A stretch of DNA of 36,360 bases from a virus: positions 1 through 36,360 of the IMG/VR virus record IMGVR_UViG_3300020370_000017. One strand, given 5' to 3'. Of the stretch, positions 8,784 to 17,900 are shown in pieces (position 1 is the first letter of the stretch; each line of letters begins with the position of its first letter). A program made the translations under genes and the position numbers. The notes beneath the pieces were generated by a model that worked only from the letters and a program-made list of their open reading frames with translations, had not been told where the DNA came from and ran no database searches.

Positions 8784-11700
8784 AATTATGTAATGCACTT
8801 GGTATAACTGATAAAGAGTATTTACAGTTTTTAGATTTAACTTATAAATATCATAAAGATTCAAGAAAAGGATATGAATTAATTCCAGATATTAGATGTG
8901 ATCCAGTTTCAATTGGTGCATGGTATATAGCGCAGGCATGGTATGTAAAACTCGCAATTACCGTTGCGATTGCTGCCGCTACATATTTACTTTCCCCTAA
9001 ACCTAAACAACCATCAGAAGCACCAAGTCTTCAAATAGGTGGTGTTCAAGGCAGAAGTAGGTTTAATCCTGTTAGTGGATTTGAATCTGCACAAGATCTA
9101 GCTGTTTTAGGATCTTTTATTCCTTTGGTTTATGCAAGGTTAGGTGTAAGAGTATCTAGCCAATTACTCTGGTCGCAAATTCGTGATAAAAAATATGGTC
9201 AAGAGATTAATGCTATTTGTTTGTTTTCTCATGGTGAAATAGGTTCAACGCCAGAATTTAAAACTTTTGCTTTAGGTGAAACTTTTTTAGATACTTTTCC
9301 AGAATCAAAATTAAAACTTTATTTTTCTAAAGGTGGTCGTGCCAATACAAGAATGCAGGCTACTACACAACAACCAGAACTTAATAAACAAAATCGTTTA
9401 AAGCCATCTGATTTTGTTGGAGGTGCTGCTGTTAATACTCATAATCTTGGTAAACGTGGAAACAGAGAGTATGACGATGATGATCCTTTTATGGTTAAGT
9501 TGCTAGATGGTAATGGTAATTGGGTATGGCAACCAAGTTTTTCAAGCGTAAAAACCCCTTCTTCTAATGTCAAATTTGGAGTTTATTCTCCCATGCCTAA
9601 TGGGAATGCTTACAAAATCAATTGGGAGTTATTGTTATTTCCAAAAGATATGTCATCAACACTTAGAGATGATACAGAAAAGAAAAGACAAAAAATAGTT
9701 CATTTTTATCCAAGATATGTTTGTTTGAAAAGTAGTCAGTATGGAGGAAACTCAGACCATAGATATTTAAGTAAAGGGCATGATTTTGATTTAATTATTG
9801 AAAAGCAAGAAAATGAATTAGCTTTTATTGCTGATGCTAGTGATATAAATCCTGATCGTTCTAAAAGATGGGATAAATTTTCACCTTGGGGTAGCTCAGA
9901 TGCTAAATCTGCTGCTGATTCAACAAGAGAAGACGTTGATACCAACATGGCACTAGGTGAGCAATATATGGTCGGTTCAGCATTGGCAACGGTTTATCAA
10001 GAAACGGATGCAAATATTTGGACTCCTTTTCCTGTAAACGGACAGTTTCAAGGGAAAAGATACAAGATGAAAACAGATGAAGATGGTTGGATGAGTTTTG
10101 CAAATGAAACTGATGCAAGAATGCCTTATGAATCTTTAGTCATTCAAAAGTGTGCAATTGCTACTTTTGCAAATACTAAAGAATGTGATGTAACACAAAT
10201 AGGTATTAAAAGTATTGTATGGAGACAAATTAGTGGTAACGCAAATCTAAATGAAGTACCTAGTAGAGAAAGAATTGTTAGTTATGAAAAAGAACAAGGA
10301 AATATTGGTGTTGGATCAGTTAATAAATATGTTAATCGTTTAAGTTTCTTTAAACTACAAGTAAAAGTTTTAAATACTAATACTGATTGGACAGACGCAT
10401 GTAGTCGAGTCTTTTGTGTAAGAGGTTCCACAAATCAACCTCAGTACAACACAATTAATATAAAACATATTGATTCAAAACCACTTGAATATCGTTTTTT
10501 TCCTGTGCCTGGGAATGTTCTTTTAAATAATGCATCAGATAGACAATTTTATATTTTAAGTTATTCAGCAGACTTATATAGTCATGCTTTTGATTTGTTT
10601 TATGACAATGGAGTAAAAGCTGTAACAGCATATGTTTATTTTCATGCTGAGATTGGAACTCTTCCTAGTAAAAATTCATCAGATATAAATCGTGGAAATA
10701 GGTTTACTAATAATATTGAATGGGTTAGAGGAGGTTTAGGTTCTGGTTACGATTCAGAAGGTAATCCAATAGGAGATGGTAGCGATGCTGTTAGTGATTT
10801 TTCTCCAAAACTTAATCCTCATAGTGCAACTTGGACTTTACCTTCATTTAGTTGGTTGCAAACAGAATTTGCTCCTGCTGTAATAACACCTGCTATTAAT
10901 AATGTTAGAAGTGAGCCTTGGTGTAGAGGAGGAACAAATCCCCAATTAAATGATTATGTTTACTTTGGGACTGGGCCAGGAAATCAATATAACAACTGGG
11001 GAAGAACAGGTACTCCTAGTCCTAGCATAAGAAACTTTAAAGGAACTCCTAGTTATGGTGCGGGAAGTAATGCATATTTTAGTCATTATCACGGTGTTGA
11101 ATTAACTGAAACTGAAATAGGTGGTGGGCAAGTGCGTTGGCAATATTGGTTTGGTGGAACATTAATTCCTTCTGGTTCTTTGGCTGTGATGTTTGCAAAT
11201 AAAGGTGATTATTCGCAAGTTGAAAATTGGTCTGCGGCAGTAGAGGCAAATGATGTTAATGGGAACCCTACTGGTGTATGGCATCGGTTCAAAATAGGTA
11301 GAAATCCAAGTTCTCTAAGTGGTGGGCATGATTGGAGATATTCAAAAACATCTAATGGGGTTAAGACAAATTATTATTCAATTTCAGTTCAAGTTCAAGA
11401 TAGAAATCTTCCTACACCTACTGTTCAAAACCTTACTGTAGTTAATCAAGGAGATGCAACTGGGACTGGCCTTCAAATTACTAGAAGTTCAAGTTCATGG
11501 ACAAATGCTAATGGTCAGACCGTTGCCAACGTAACTTATGCAAAACGAGATGGTTATTCAGGAACAGGTTATTTTACAGGTGATCAAGTTAAATTAGCTA
11601 GTAATGTTGATCCACATGTAACTTTCAATTTAATTGCAGGTACACCGTTTGTAGATCCTGATGAAACTTTTGATGATGGTCAAAACTATGATTTATCAAA

Positions 11701-13129
11701 GTTTCCTTCTCATACAACATATTTCTATGATCAAAGAGATACAAATCCTAACAATGCTATAGCTGATTATTTTATGTATGACACAGAAGACTCTAGTCAT
11801 AGCAACTCACCTGAGCATGAAATAACTCATGTAAATGAAATAATAGATGAAGGGACAAGCAGTGCAAATGCACGTATTAATTATGAAAAACTTGCAATCG
11901 GAGGCTTAAGAATTGGTGCAAGTCAAAACTTTAATCAGTTTACTTCTTTATCTTGTTTTATAGAAGAAGGCATAAAAGTTCAAAGATTAATTAATGATTC
12001 AGGTACGAATAGAACTATTAATCCTGTGACAGGTAAAAGTAATCTTTTTGCTTCTACCGATAATATTGTTGAAATAGTTTATGACTTATTAACTAATACT
12101 GATTATGGGGCTGGTGATATTGCAGGTATAAAAGCTGTAAATGTAAGTGATATGCAAAAAGGTGCAAGATATTGTTTAGTTAATCAATTTAAGTGGAACG
12201 GTATTATTGATAAAGAAATAAATTTAAGAGAGTTTATTTTTGAAAATGCTGGTTATTGTTTCTTAGATTTTTGTATTGTTGGTGGGCAATTTAGTTTAAG
12301 ACCAGGTTTACCTACACATCCTGATGGAAGAATAAAATATAATATCACCAGAACTCAATTAGAGACTGAAGTAAAGGGATTGTTTACTGATGGAAATATG
12401 AAAGATGTACAAGTTACTTTTTTAACTCCAGAAGAAAGAAGAATGTTTAAAGCAACTGTTATTTATAGACAAAATGAAAAAGATGGTTTCCCAGAAACAA
12501 AAGCAAAAACTATTGCTTATAGAAAGGAAAATCAAGGGAATGACGCTTTTTTAAGAGCAGCAGAAGCGTTGCCTGAAGAGGTGTTTGATATGAGTTCATG
12601 GTGTGTTGATGAAAATCATGCCAAAAAATTTGCTGCTTATGCTTTGGCTACAAGAAAAGATGTTGATCATGGTATTACGTTTGAAACAACGCCAATTTCT
12701 GTTTTAAATTTGATGGCTGGTGATTATATTCGAGTAATGACTGAAGCTACTCATACAAGTCGATTTAAAAATGGCAGTGTTGATAGTGATGGAAATATTA
12801 TTAGTAGAGAGACAATAAGTGGTAGTCAGAAAATTTATTTTTGGAAGCCAGGTGAAAATAATGTTGTAAATGACGATACTTTTGTTTTTGCTGGGAATGG
12901 AAAAGCTCCAAGTAATGTTTTAAAAAACACCATATTTACAGTAATTGATGAAACTAATGAAGATCGATTATATAAAATTGAATCAATTACTCATGGAGAG
13001 GAGGGTTTTATTAAAATTGCAGCAAGTCATGTTCCATTCGATGAAGATGGTTACATGAGCGTTCTACGGTACACAGATCCTTCTAGTAGTTACTTTGATA
13101 CTCGTTTCCCTGACGTAAACACACTCTAA
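8729..13129 (+). CDS. gpJ-like tail tip / host specificity protein with gpI-like N-terminus
   Basis: About 1466 residues. ATG 8729 (MESSNLFGGFRTLLPYE) is preferred over a TTG at 8699 because it reduces overlap with the NlpC-like gene. A hydrophobic segment at residues 75-90 (LAITVAIAAATYLLSPKPK) resembles the membrane-like stretch of gpI. It is followed by RFNPVSGFESAQDLAVLGSF, a signature of J-like proteins in cyanobacterial phages. The C-terminal half (residues about 1060-1380) has typical J features, for example VSDMQKGARYCLVNQFKW and FENAGYCFLDFCIVGGQFS. The protein forms the tail tip and contacts the receptor or the fibres. The middle region (about 200-1000) is long and variable. Confidence 0.88.
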   Translation: MESSNLFGGFRTLLPYEIELCNALGITDKEYLQFLDLTYKYHKDSRKGYELIPDIRCDPVSIGAWYIAQAWYVKLAITVAIAAATYLLSPKPKQPSEAPSLQIGGVQGRSRFNPVSGFESAQDLAVLGSFIPLVYARLGVRVSSQLLWSQIRDKKYGQEINAICLFSHGEIGSTPEFKTFALGETFLDTFPESKLKLYFSKGGRANTRMQATTQQPELNKQNRLKPSDFVGGAAVNTHNLGKRGNREYDDDDPFMVKLLDGNGNWVWQPSFSSVKTPSSNVKFGVYSPMPNGNAYKINWELLLFPKDMSSTLRDDTEKKRQKIVHFYPRYVCLKSSQYGGNSDHRYLSKGHDFDLIIEKQENELAFIADASDINPDRSKRWDKFSPWGSSDAKSAADSTREDVDTNMALGEQYMVGSALATVYQETDANIWTPFPVNGQFQGKRYKMKTDEDGWMSFANETDARMPYESLVIQKCAIATFANTKECDVTQIGIKSIVWRQISGNANLNEVPSRERIVSYEKEQGNIGVGSVNKYVNRLSFFKLQVKVLNTNTDWTDACSRVFCVRGSTNQPQYNTINIKHIDSKPLEYRFFPVPGNVLLNNASDRQFYILSYSADLYSHAFDLFYDNGVKAVTAYVYFHAEIGTLPSKNSSDINRGNRFTNNIEWVRGGLGSGYDSEGNPIGDGSDAVSDFSPKLNPHSATWTLPSFSWLQTEFAPAVITPAINNVRSEPWCRGGTNPQLNDYVYFGTGPGNQYNNWGRTGTPSPSIRNFKGTPSYGAGSNAYFSHYHGVELTETEIGGGQVRWQYWFGGTLIPSGSLAVMFANKGDYSQVENWSAAVEANDVNGNPTGVWHRFKIGRNPSSLSGGHDWRYSKTSNGVKTNYYSISVQVQDRNLPTPTVQNLTVVNQGDATGTGLQITRSSSSWTNANGQTVANVTYAKRDGYSGTGYFTGDQVKLASNVDPHVTFNLIAGTPFVDPDETFDDGQNYDLSKFPSHTTYFYDQRDTNPNNAIADYFMYDTEDSSHSNSPEHEITHVNEIIDEGTSSANARINYEKLAIGGLRIGASQNFNQFTSLSCFIEEGIKVQRLINDSGTNRTINPVTGKSNLFASTDNIVEIVYDLLTNTDYGAGDIAGIKAVNVSDMQKGARYCLVNQFKWNGIIDKEINLREFIFENAGYCFLDFCIVGGQFSLRPGLPTHPDGRIKYNITRTQLETEVKGLFTDGNMKDVQVTFLTPEERRMFKATVIYRQNEKDGFPETKAKTIAYRKENQGNDAFLRAAEALPEEVFDMSSWCVDENHAKKFAAYALATRKDVDHGITFETTPISVLNLMAGDYIRVMTEATHTSRFKNGSVDSDGNIISRETISGSQKIYFWKPGENNVVNDDTFVFAGNGKAPSNVLKNTIFTVIDETNEDRLYKIESITHGEEGFIKIAASHVPFDEDGYMSVLRYTDPSSSYFDTRFPDVNTL

Positions 13130-13560
13130 TGGCTGTCTCTTTCCCTCCTAATCTTCCTGCTCCTTCATCAAGAAGTTATTCGCCTGGTGAATATCCTCAA
13201 AATGAATTTCAAGCTTTAAATGGAGTGAAAACCGTTATTCGATACGGCAAACGTAGATATAATTCTACTTTGACATTGGCGTATAACAATATTACTGATG
13301 ATTTAGCTGGTCATATAATTTCTAATTACGTTGAGGTGATGTCTGTTTATGATTACGTTGAGTTTGAAGGAAGTAGAGCTATAGATGGAGTTGAGGATAC
13401 ACAGGCAGGATCAGGGTTTGCGTTAACTAAATATATGAAAGAAGATGATGAATTTTCTGCTCAAAAATGGCGATATGACGGCCCTCCAACGGTAACAAGT
13501 GTCTTCCCTGGACGTAGCAATGTTGAATGTAAATTTGTTGCTTGCCTCGATTCGCCTTAG
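13129..13560 (+). CDS. Structural protein downstream of the tail tip gene
   Basis: A 143-residue protein overlapping the tail tip stop by 1 nt (TAATG). It begins MAVSFPPNLPAPSSRSYSPG and continues NEFQALNGVKTVIRYGKRRY, with WRYDGPPTVTSVFPGRSNVE near the end. I recall similar short proteins following the J-like gene in cyanobacterial phages and prophages, where they accompany the two genes that follow. The mixed beta pattern and location point to a tail tip or fibre-attachment component. No catalytic motif is visible. Confidence 0.68.
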   Translation: MAVSFPPNLPAPSSRSYSPGEYPQNEFQALNGVKTVIRYGKRRYNSTLTLAYNNITDDLAGHIISNYVEVMSVYDYVEFEGSRAIDGVEDTQAGSGFALTKYMKEDDEFSAQKWRYDGPPTVTSVFPGRSNVECKFVACLDSP

Positions 13561-13591
13561 AATATAATGACTGTTTAATTTAAGTATTGTC

Positions 13592-14026
13592 GTGGGCTAC
13601 TATTCAGGCGGTGATGGGTTGATGAAAGTGGGTAGCACCACAGTCGCAACCGTAACTACATGGAGTTTTACTGCATCACAAGAAACCTTAGACATCACAA
13701 CATTAGGTGATCGTGATAGACAACTTATAGGTGGAACTCGCAGCATTTCTGGTTCTGCTTCGATTTCTTGGTATTCCGCTTCAGGGGCAACTACTGGTCA
13801 AACTCAAGCCTCTACCTTGATGGGTAAGTTACTTAAAACAGGTGGTGCGGTTTCGGAGACGGTAGAACTTAGTCTAGGCATTACAGATCATGCGGGTGAT
13901 GCAAAAGTTACCACTATGACTGTTGTTTTAACAAGTATTGCTATGACAAGTAGTCAAGGTGAAGTTTTGTCTGCTGAAGTTTCTTTTGAGGCTGCTTCTG
14001 CACCTACTGCTGTAATTTCTGCTTAA
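13592..14026 (+). CDS. Second tail-tube-like protein
   Basis: A 144-residue protein that starts at GTG 13592. The N-terminus YYSGGDGLMKVGSTTVATVT supports that start; the next ATG (13622) would cut into the conserved region. The sequence TTWSFTASQETLDITTLGDR followed by RSISGSASISWY is typical of tail tube domains that discriminate tube ends, and VLSAEVSFEAAS closes it. A dedicated tail tube gene already exists at 3866. This copy after the tail tip gene probably forms a ring or collar at the tip or a fibre adapter. It is about half the length of the major tube protein. Confidence 0.68.
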   Translation: MGYYSGGDGLMKVGSTTVATVTTWSFTASQETLDITTLGDRDRQLIGGTRSISGSASISWYSASGATTGQTQASTLMGKLLKTGGAVSETVELSLGITDHAGDAKVTTMTVVLTSIAMTSSQGEVLSAEVSFEAASAPTAVISA

Positions 14027-14030
14027 ATAG

Positions 14031-14900
14031 ATGCCCACCTATTTAGGTAGTGGAGGGTTCATTGAACTCAAAAGAACATCAATGGAGCATAGTCTTAATG
14101 CTTCATTAGTTCCTAGTGATGTAAATACAGACAGAAAAAGATTTTCTGTTGATGGTGTAAAAGGAAATATTATTACTGGTGATCGAATTTCAATATCAAG
14201 AACAGATGGATCTGCAAATTTAGAATTAGTTTCTGGTCATAACGCAAGAGATGGTAGTTGGTTTGCTCATGTTGATGATCTTGGAGGATTGCGACTTTAT
14301 ACAACTTTTGCACTTGCAGTTGGTGGAACAAAAGTAAGTGCTTTAGCTTTGGTCGCTCCCTCTGGTAATCAGGAAATTTCAATAATTTCAAGAAATAAGA
14401 ATTACAGACCTTTAGCAAGAATTGAAGAATACGAGTTCACCACACAAAGAGATCAAATAGAAATTAGTCAATTAGGTGATGCTTTTAAGAGGCAATATGA
14501 CAATGGAATGATTCAAGGGCAAGGATCAATGACTTGTTTTTGGGAACACAGGTATGTTACTTCTGACCCTGATTATTCTGCTGACCAAGAATTTTCTTCT
14601 TATTTAGCACGTTTAATATTACGAGTCCAACAAGGTACTGATTTTATTGGTCGATTTTTTCTTTATAGAGAATCTGCTGAATCTGCAAATAATGCTTGGT
14701 ATGAATGTACGGCACAAATAACGAGTTGTAGCATTTCAATTCCTAATGTTGGAATAATAAAAACTCAAATAGAATTTATTACTAATGGTGAGTTTGATCT
14801 TAAAGTAGGCTCAACACCTGGATATATTTTACAGGAATCTACTGACTACATATTGCAAGAAGATGGAAGCAAGCTGTTCTTAGAAGATGATGCGACATAA
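14031..14900 (+). CDS. Tail structural protein between the tip module and the giant fibre
   Basis: A 289-residue protein beginning MPTYLGSGGFIELKRTSMEH. It has a strand-rich first half (GDRISISRTDGSANLELVSG, WFAHVDDLGGLRLYTTFALA) and a second half with EYEFTTQRDQIEISQLGDAF and GSMTCFWEHRY. The latter resembles the 'W-x-F-x-x-x-x-x-x-x-I-x-x-L-G-D' core of the preceding tail-tube-like protein, so the two may share a fold. The C-terminus has a short internal repeat (YILQESTDYILQEDG). It starts 4 nt after its neighbour's stop. A fibre-docking role is inferred from position. Confidence 0.65.
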   Translation: MPTYLGSGGFIELKRTSMEHSLNASLVPSDVNTDRKRFSVDGVKGNIITGDRISISRTDGSANLELVSGHNARDGSWFAHVDDLGGLRLYTTFALAVGGTKVSALALVAPSGNQEISIISRNKNYRPLARIEEYEFTTQRDQIEISQLGDAFKRQYDNGMIQGQGSMTCFWEHRYVTSDPDYSADQEFSSYLARLILRVQQGTDFIGRFFLYRESAESANNAWYECTAQITSCSISIPNVGIIKTQIEFITNGEFDLKVGSTPGYILQESTDYILQEDGSKLFLEDDAT

Positions 14901-14941
14901 TAGATAAAAGGTATAAACTGTCCCTAAAGACAAATAGTTAA

Positions 14942-17900
14942 ATGGCTGATCTTCAAATAAGTCAATTGCCTCAGTTAGCTGAAGCAGATTTAGCGGCTGG
15001 AGATGAATTAGCCGTTGTAGACGGTAGTGCATCAGAAACGAAACGAATTACGGCTAAGGCTTTAGTAGAAAAAGGTGTTGCTTTAATCGATGCAGGTTCC
15101 ATCCCAGGTTCAGCACTTGCGGCTTTAGGAGCAAATACTGTTGTAACGGCAAGTATTACTGACTTAAATGTCACGGCATCAAAAATTGCAAACGCAACAA
15201 TAACAGCAACTCAGATAGCAAACGCAACAATAACTGGAGCCAAATTAGTCAACGATACTATTACTGCTACACAAATAGCTGCTAATGCAATAGGGGCAAG
15301 TGAATTAGCTGATGACGCTGTTGATACTGCTGCGATTTTAGATGCAGCAGTTACTAACGATAAGATTGCAAACGCAACGATTGCTTATGCAAAGTTAAAT
15401 CTAAGTGACGGAGATATTCCTGGTGCAAAATTAACTAATGACTCTGTTACTGCCACACAAATAGCAGCTAATGCAGTTGGTGCTAGTGAATTGGCTGATG
15501 ACGCTGTAGATACAAATGCAATAGCAAATTTAGCTGTTACATCAGGAAAGTTAGCAACTAATTCTGTTACCGCATCTAAAATAACTGATGGTGTTATTAC
15601 AGGTGCAAAACTTGTTAATGACACAATTACAGCTACTCAAATAGCGGCAAATGCTATTACTGCTTCTGAGTTAGCAGATGATGCTGTAGATACAAATGCA
15701 ATTCTTGATGATGCTGTAACTGCTGCAAAACTTGCGGCTGGTGCTGTTGATACAACAGCTTTAGGTGCAGCGGCTGTAACTGGAGCGAAAATTGCTAGTA
15801 CAACGATTACAGCAGCAAACATTGCGGCTGGCACAATTACAGCTACTGAACTTGCAGCAGATTCTGTAGGGGCTAGTGAAATAGCTGCTAATGCTGTAGG
15901 TGCTAGTGAGTTAGCTGACGATGCGGTTGATACTGCTGCCATAGTTAATGCAGCAGTCACCAATGCAAAGATTGCAGATGCAACTATTACTTATGCAAAA
16001 TTAAATCTTTCAGACGGTGATATTCCTGCTGCCAAGATTGCCGCTGGAGCAATTGGTAATACTCAGATAGCAGCAAATGCTGTTGGGGCAACTGAATTAG
16101 CAAATGACGCAGTTGATACCGCTGCAATTCAAAACTTAGCAGTAACTGGAGCAAAGATAGCTGCCAGCACAATTACAGGAGCAAAGATAGCTGCAACAAC
16201 AATTGAAGCTGGAAATATAGCTGCTAATACAATTACAGCCTCAGAAATAGCAGCAAATGCAATAGGTGCTTCAGAGTTAGCAGACAATGCAGTTGATACA
16301 GCGGCGATAGTAGACGCAGCAATTACTAACGACAAAATTGCAAATACAACGATTGCTTATGCAAAATTAAATTTATCAAATGGAGATATTGCTGGAGCGA
16401 AGATTGCTGATAATTCTCTTACAGCAACTCAAATAGCTGCTAACGCTATAGGTTCTAGTGAACTAGCAGATAATGCAGTTGACACCAGTGCTATTGCGGA
16501 TGATGCCGTCACAGGAGCAAAAATTGCAGCAGCAACAATTGAAGGAGCAAATATTGCTACTGGCACGATTACTGCAACTCAACTAGCTGCTGACTCTGTA
16601 GGCGCAAGCGAAATAGCAGCGAATGCGGTTGGGGCTTCAGAACTTGCAGACGATGCGGTAGATACAGCAGCAATAGCAAACTTGGCAATTACAGGAGCCA
16701 AGATTGCAAACGCAACCGTTACGGCGGCAAAGTTAAGTTTGTCTGCTGGAGATATTGATGGAACAAAAATTGCTAATGATTCAATAACAGCGACTCAAAT
16801 AGCAGCAAATGCAATAACAGCGAGTGAGTTAGCTGATGATGCGGTTGACACAGCCGCTATAGCTAATAACGCTGTAACAGCAGCAAAAATAGCAGCAAAT
16901 GCAGTTGGAGCATCAGAACTCGCAGACGATGCTGTTGATACGGCTGCTATTGCAGATGGTGCTGTTACTGCTGCCAAGATTTCAGGCACATTAAATACTG
17001 CAACTATTGCTGATAATGCAATAACAACAGCCAAGATTGCAGACGATGCGGTAACTAGTGCCAAGCTTGGAGCAAATGCAGTTGATGCAGCAGCCTTGGC
17101 TAATACTGCTGTTGGCACAGCAGCTATAGCGGATGCAGCGGTAACAGCAGCAAAAATCGGAACAGGTGCTGTCACAAATGCAAAATTAGGAGCAGATGCA
17201 GTAACAGCAGCAAAAATTACTGATGGAACTATTACAGCAGCAAAATTAGCTACTGCAAATATAGATAGATCGCTAAATGTAGCTTCTGGAAATTTAGGAA
17301 TCAATAATGTTATTTCGGCTGGAACTTCTGCTGGGATTACTTATAACGCCCAAGGCTTAATAACCGCTACAACTGCACTGGTAGCAAGCGATTTGCCTGT
17401 TGCAACTGCTACTGCCGTTGGAAGCGTTTCTGTTCCAACCGCAGGCGGTTTGACTGTTAGCGGTGCTGGTGCGTTGTCAATTGCAGCTACAACGACTGGA
17501 GCTACGGCGACAAAAGTTACTTTTAATAGTTTTGGACAAATAACAGGGACAGCAACATTAGGGGCTTCAGATTTACCTGTTGCAACTGCTAGTGCTGTTG
17601 GTGCGGTTTCCGTCCCAACTGGAGGCCCACTTTCGATAGATTCAAATGGTGCAATTACAGTTTCTGATTCAGGAGTAACAGCAGGTGTAGGTACAAAGCT
17701 TACGGTTGATGCAAAAGGTCGAGTAACTAACCTTGCAAGTCTTTCAGATAGTGATCTTCCTAATCACAGTGCAGCCTTAATTACTTCAGGAAGTATCCCA
17801 ACAGCAAGAATTGCAAATGATGCAATTACAGGAGTAAAACTTGCTAATGCTTCAACAACGCTATTTGGATCTGTAGCTCAGACAGGTTTCCCCACATCCG

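Noticed and set aside
15385-17304. Several long minus-strand frames inside the giant fibre repeats (up to 169 codons)
   Set aside because: They mirror the Ala/Thr-rich pentad repeat and give only low-complexity Ala/Val/Ser sequences with no coupled starts. They are repeat shadows.
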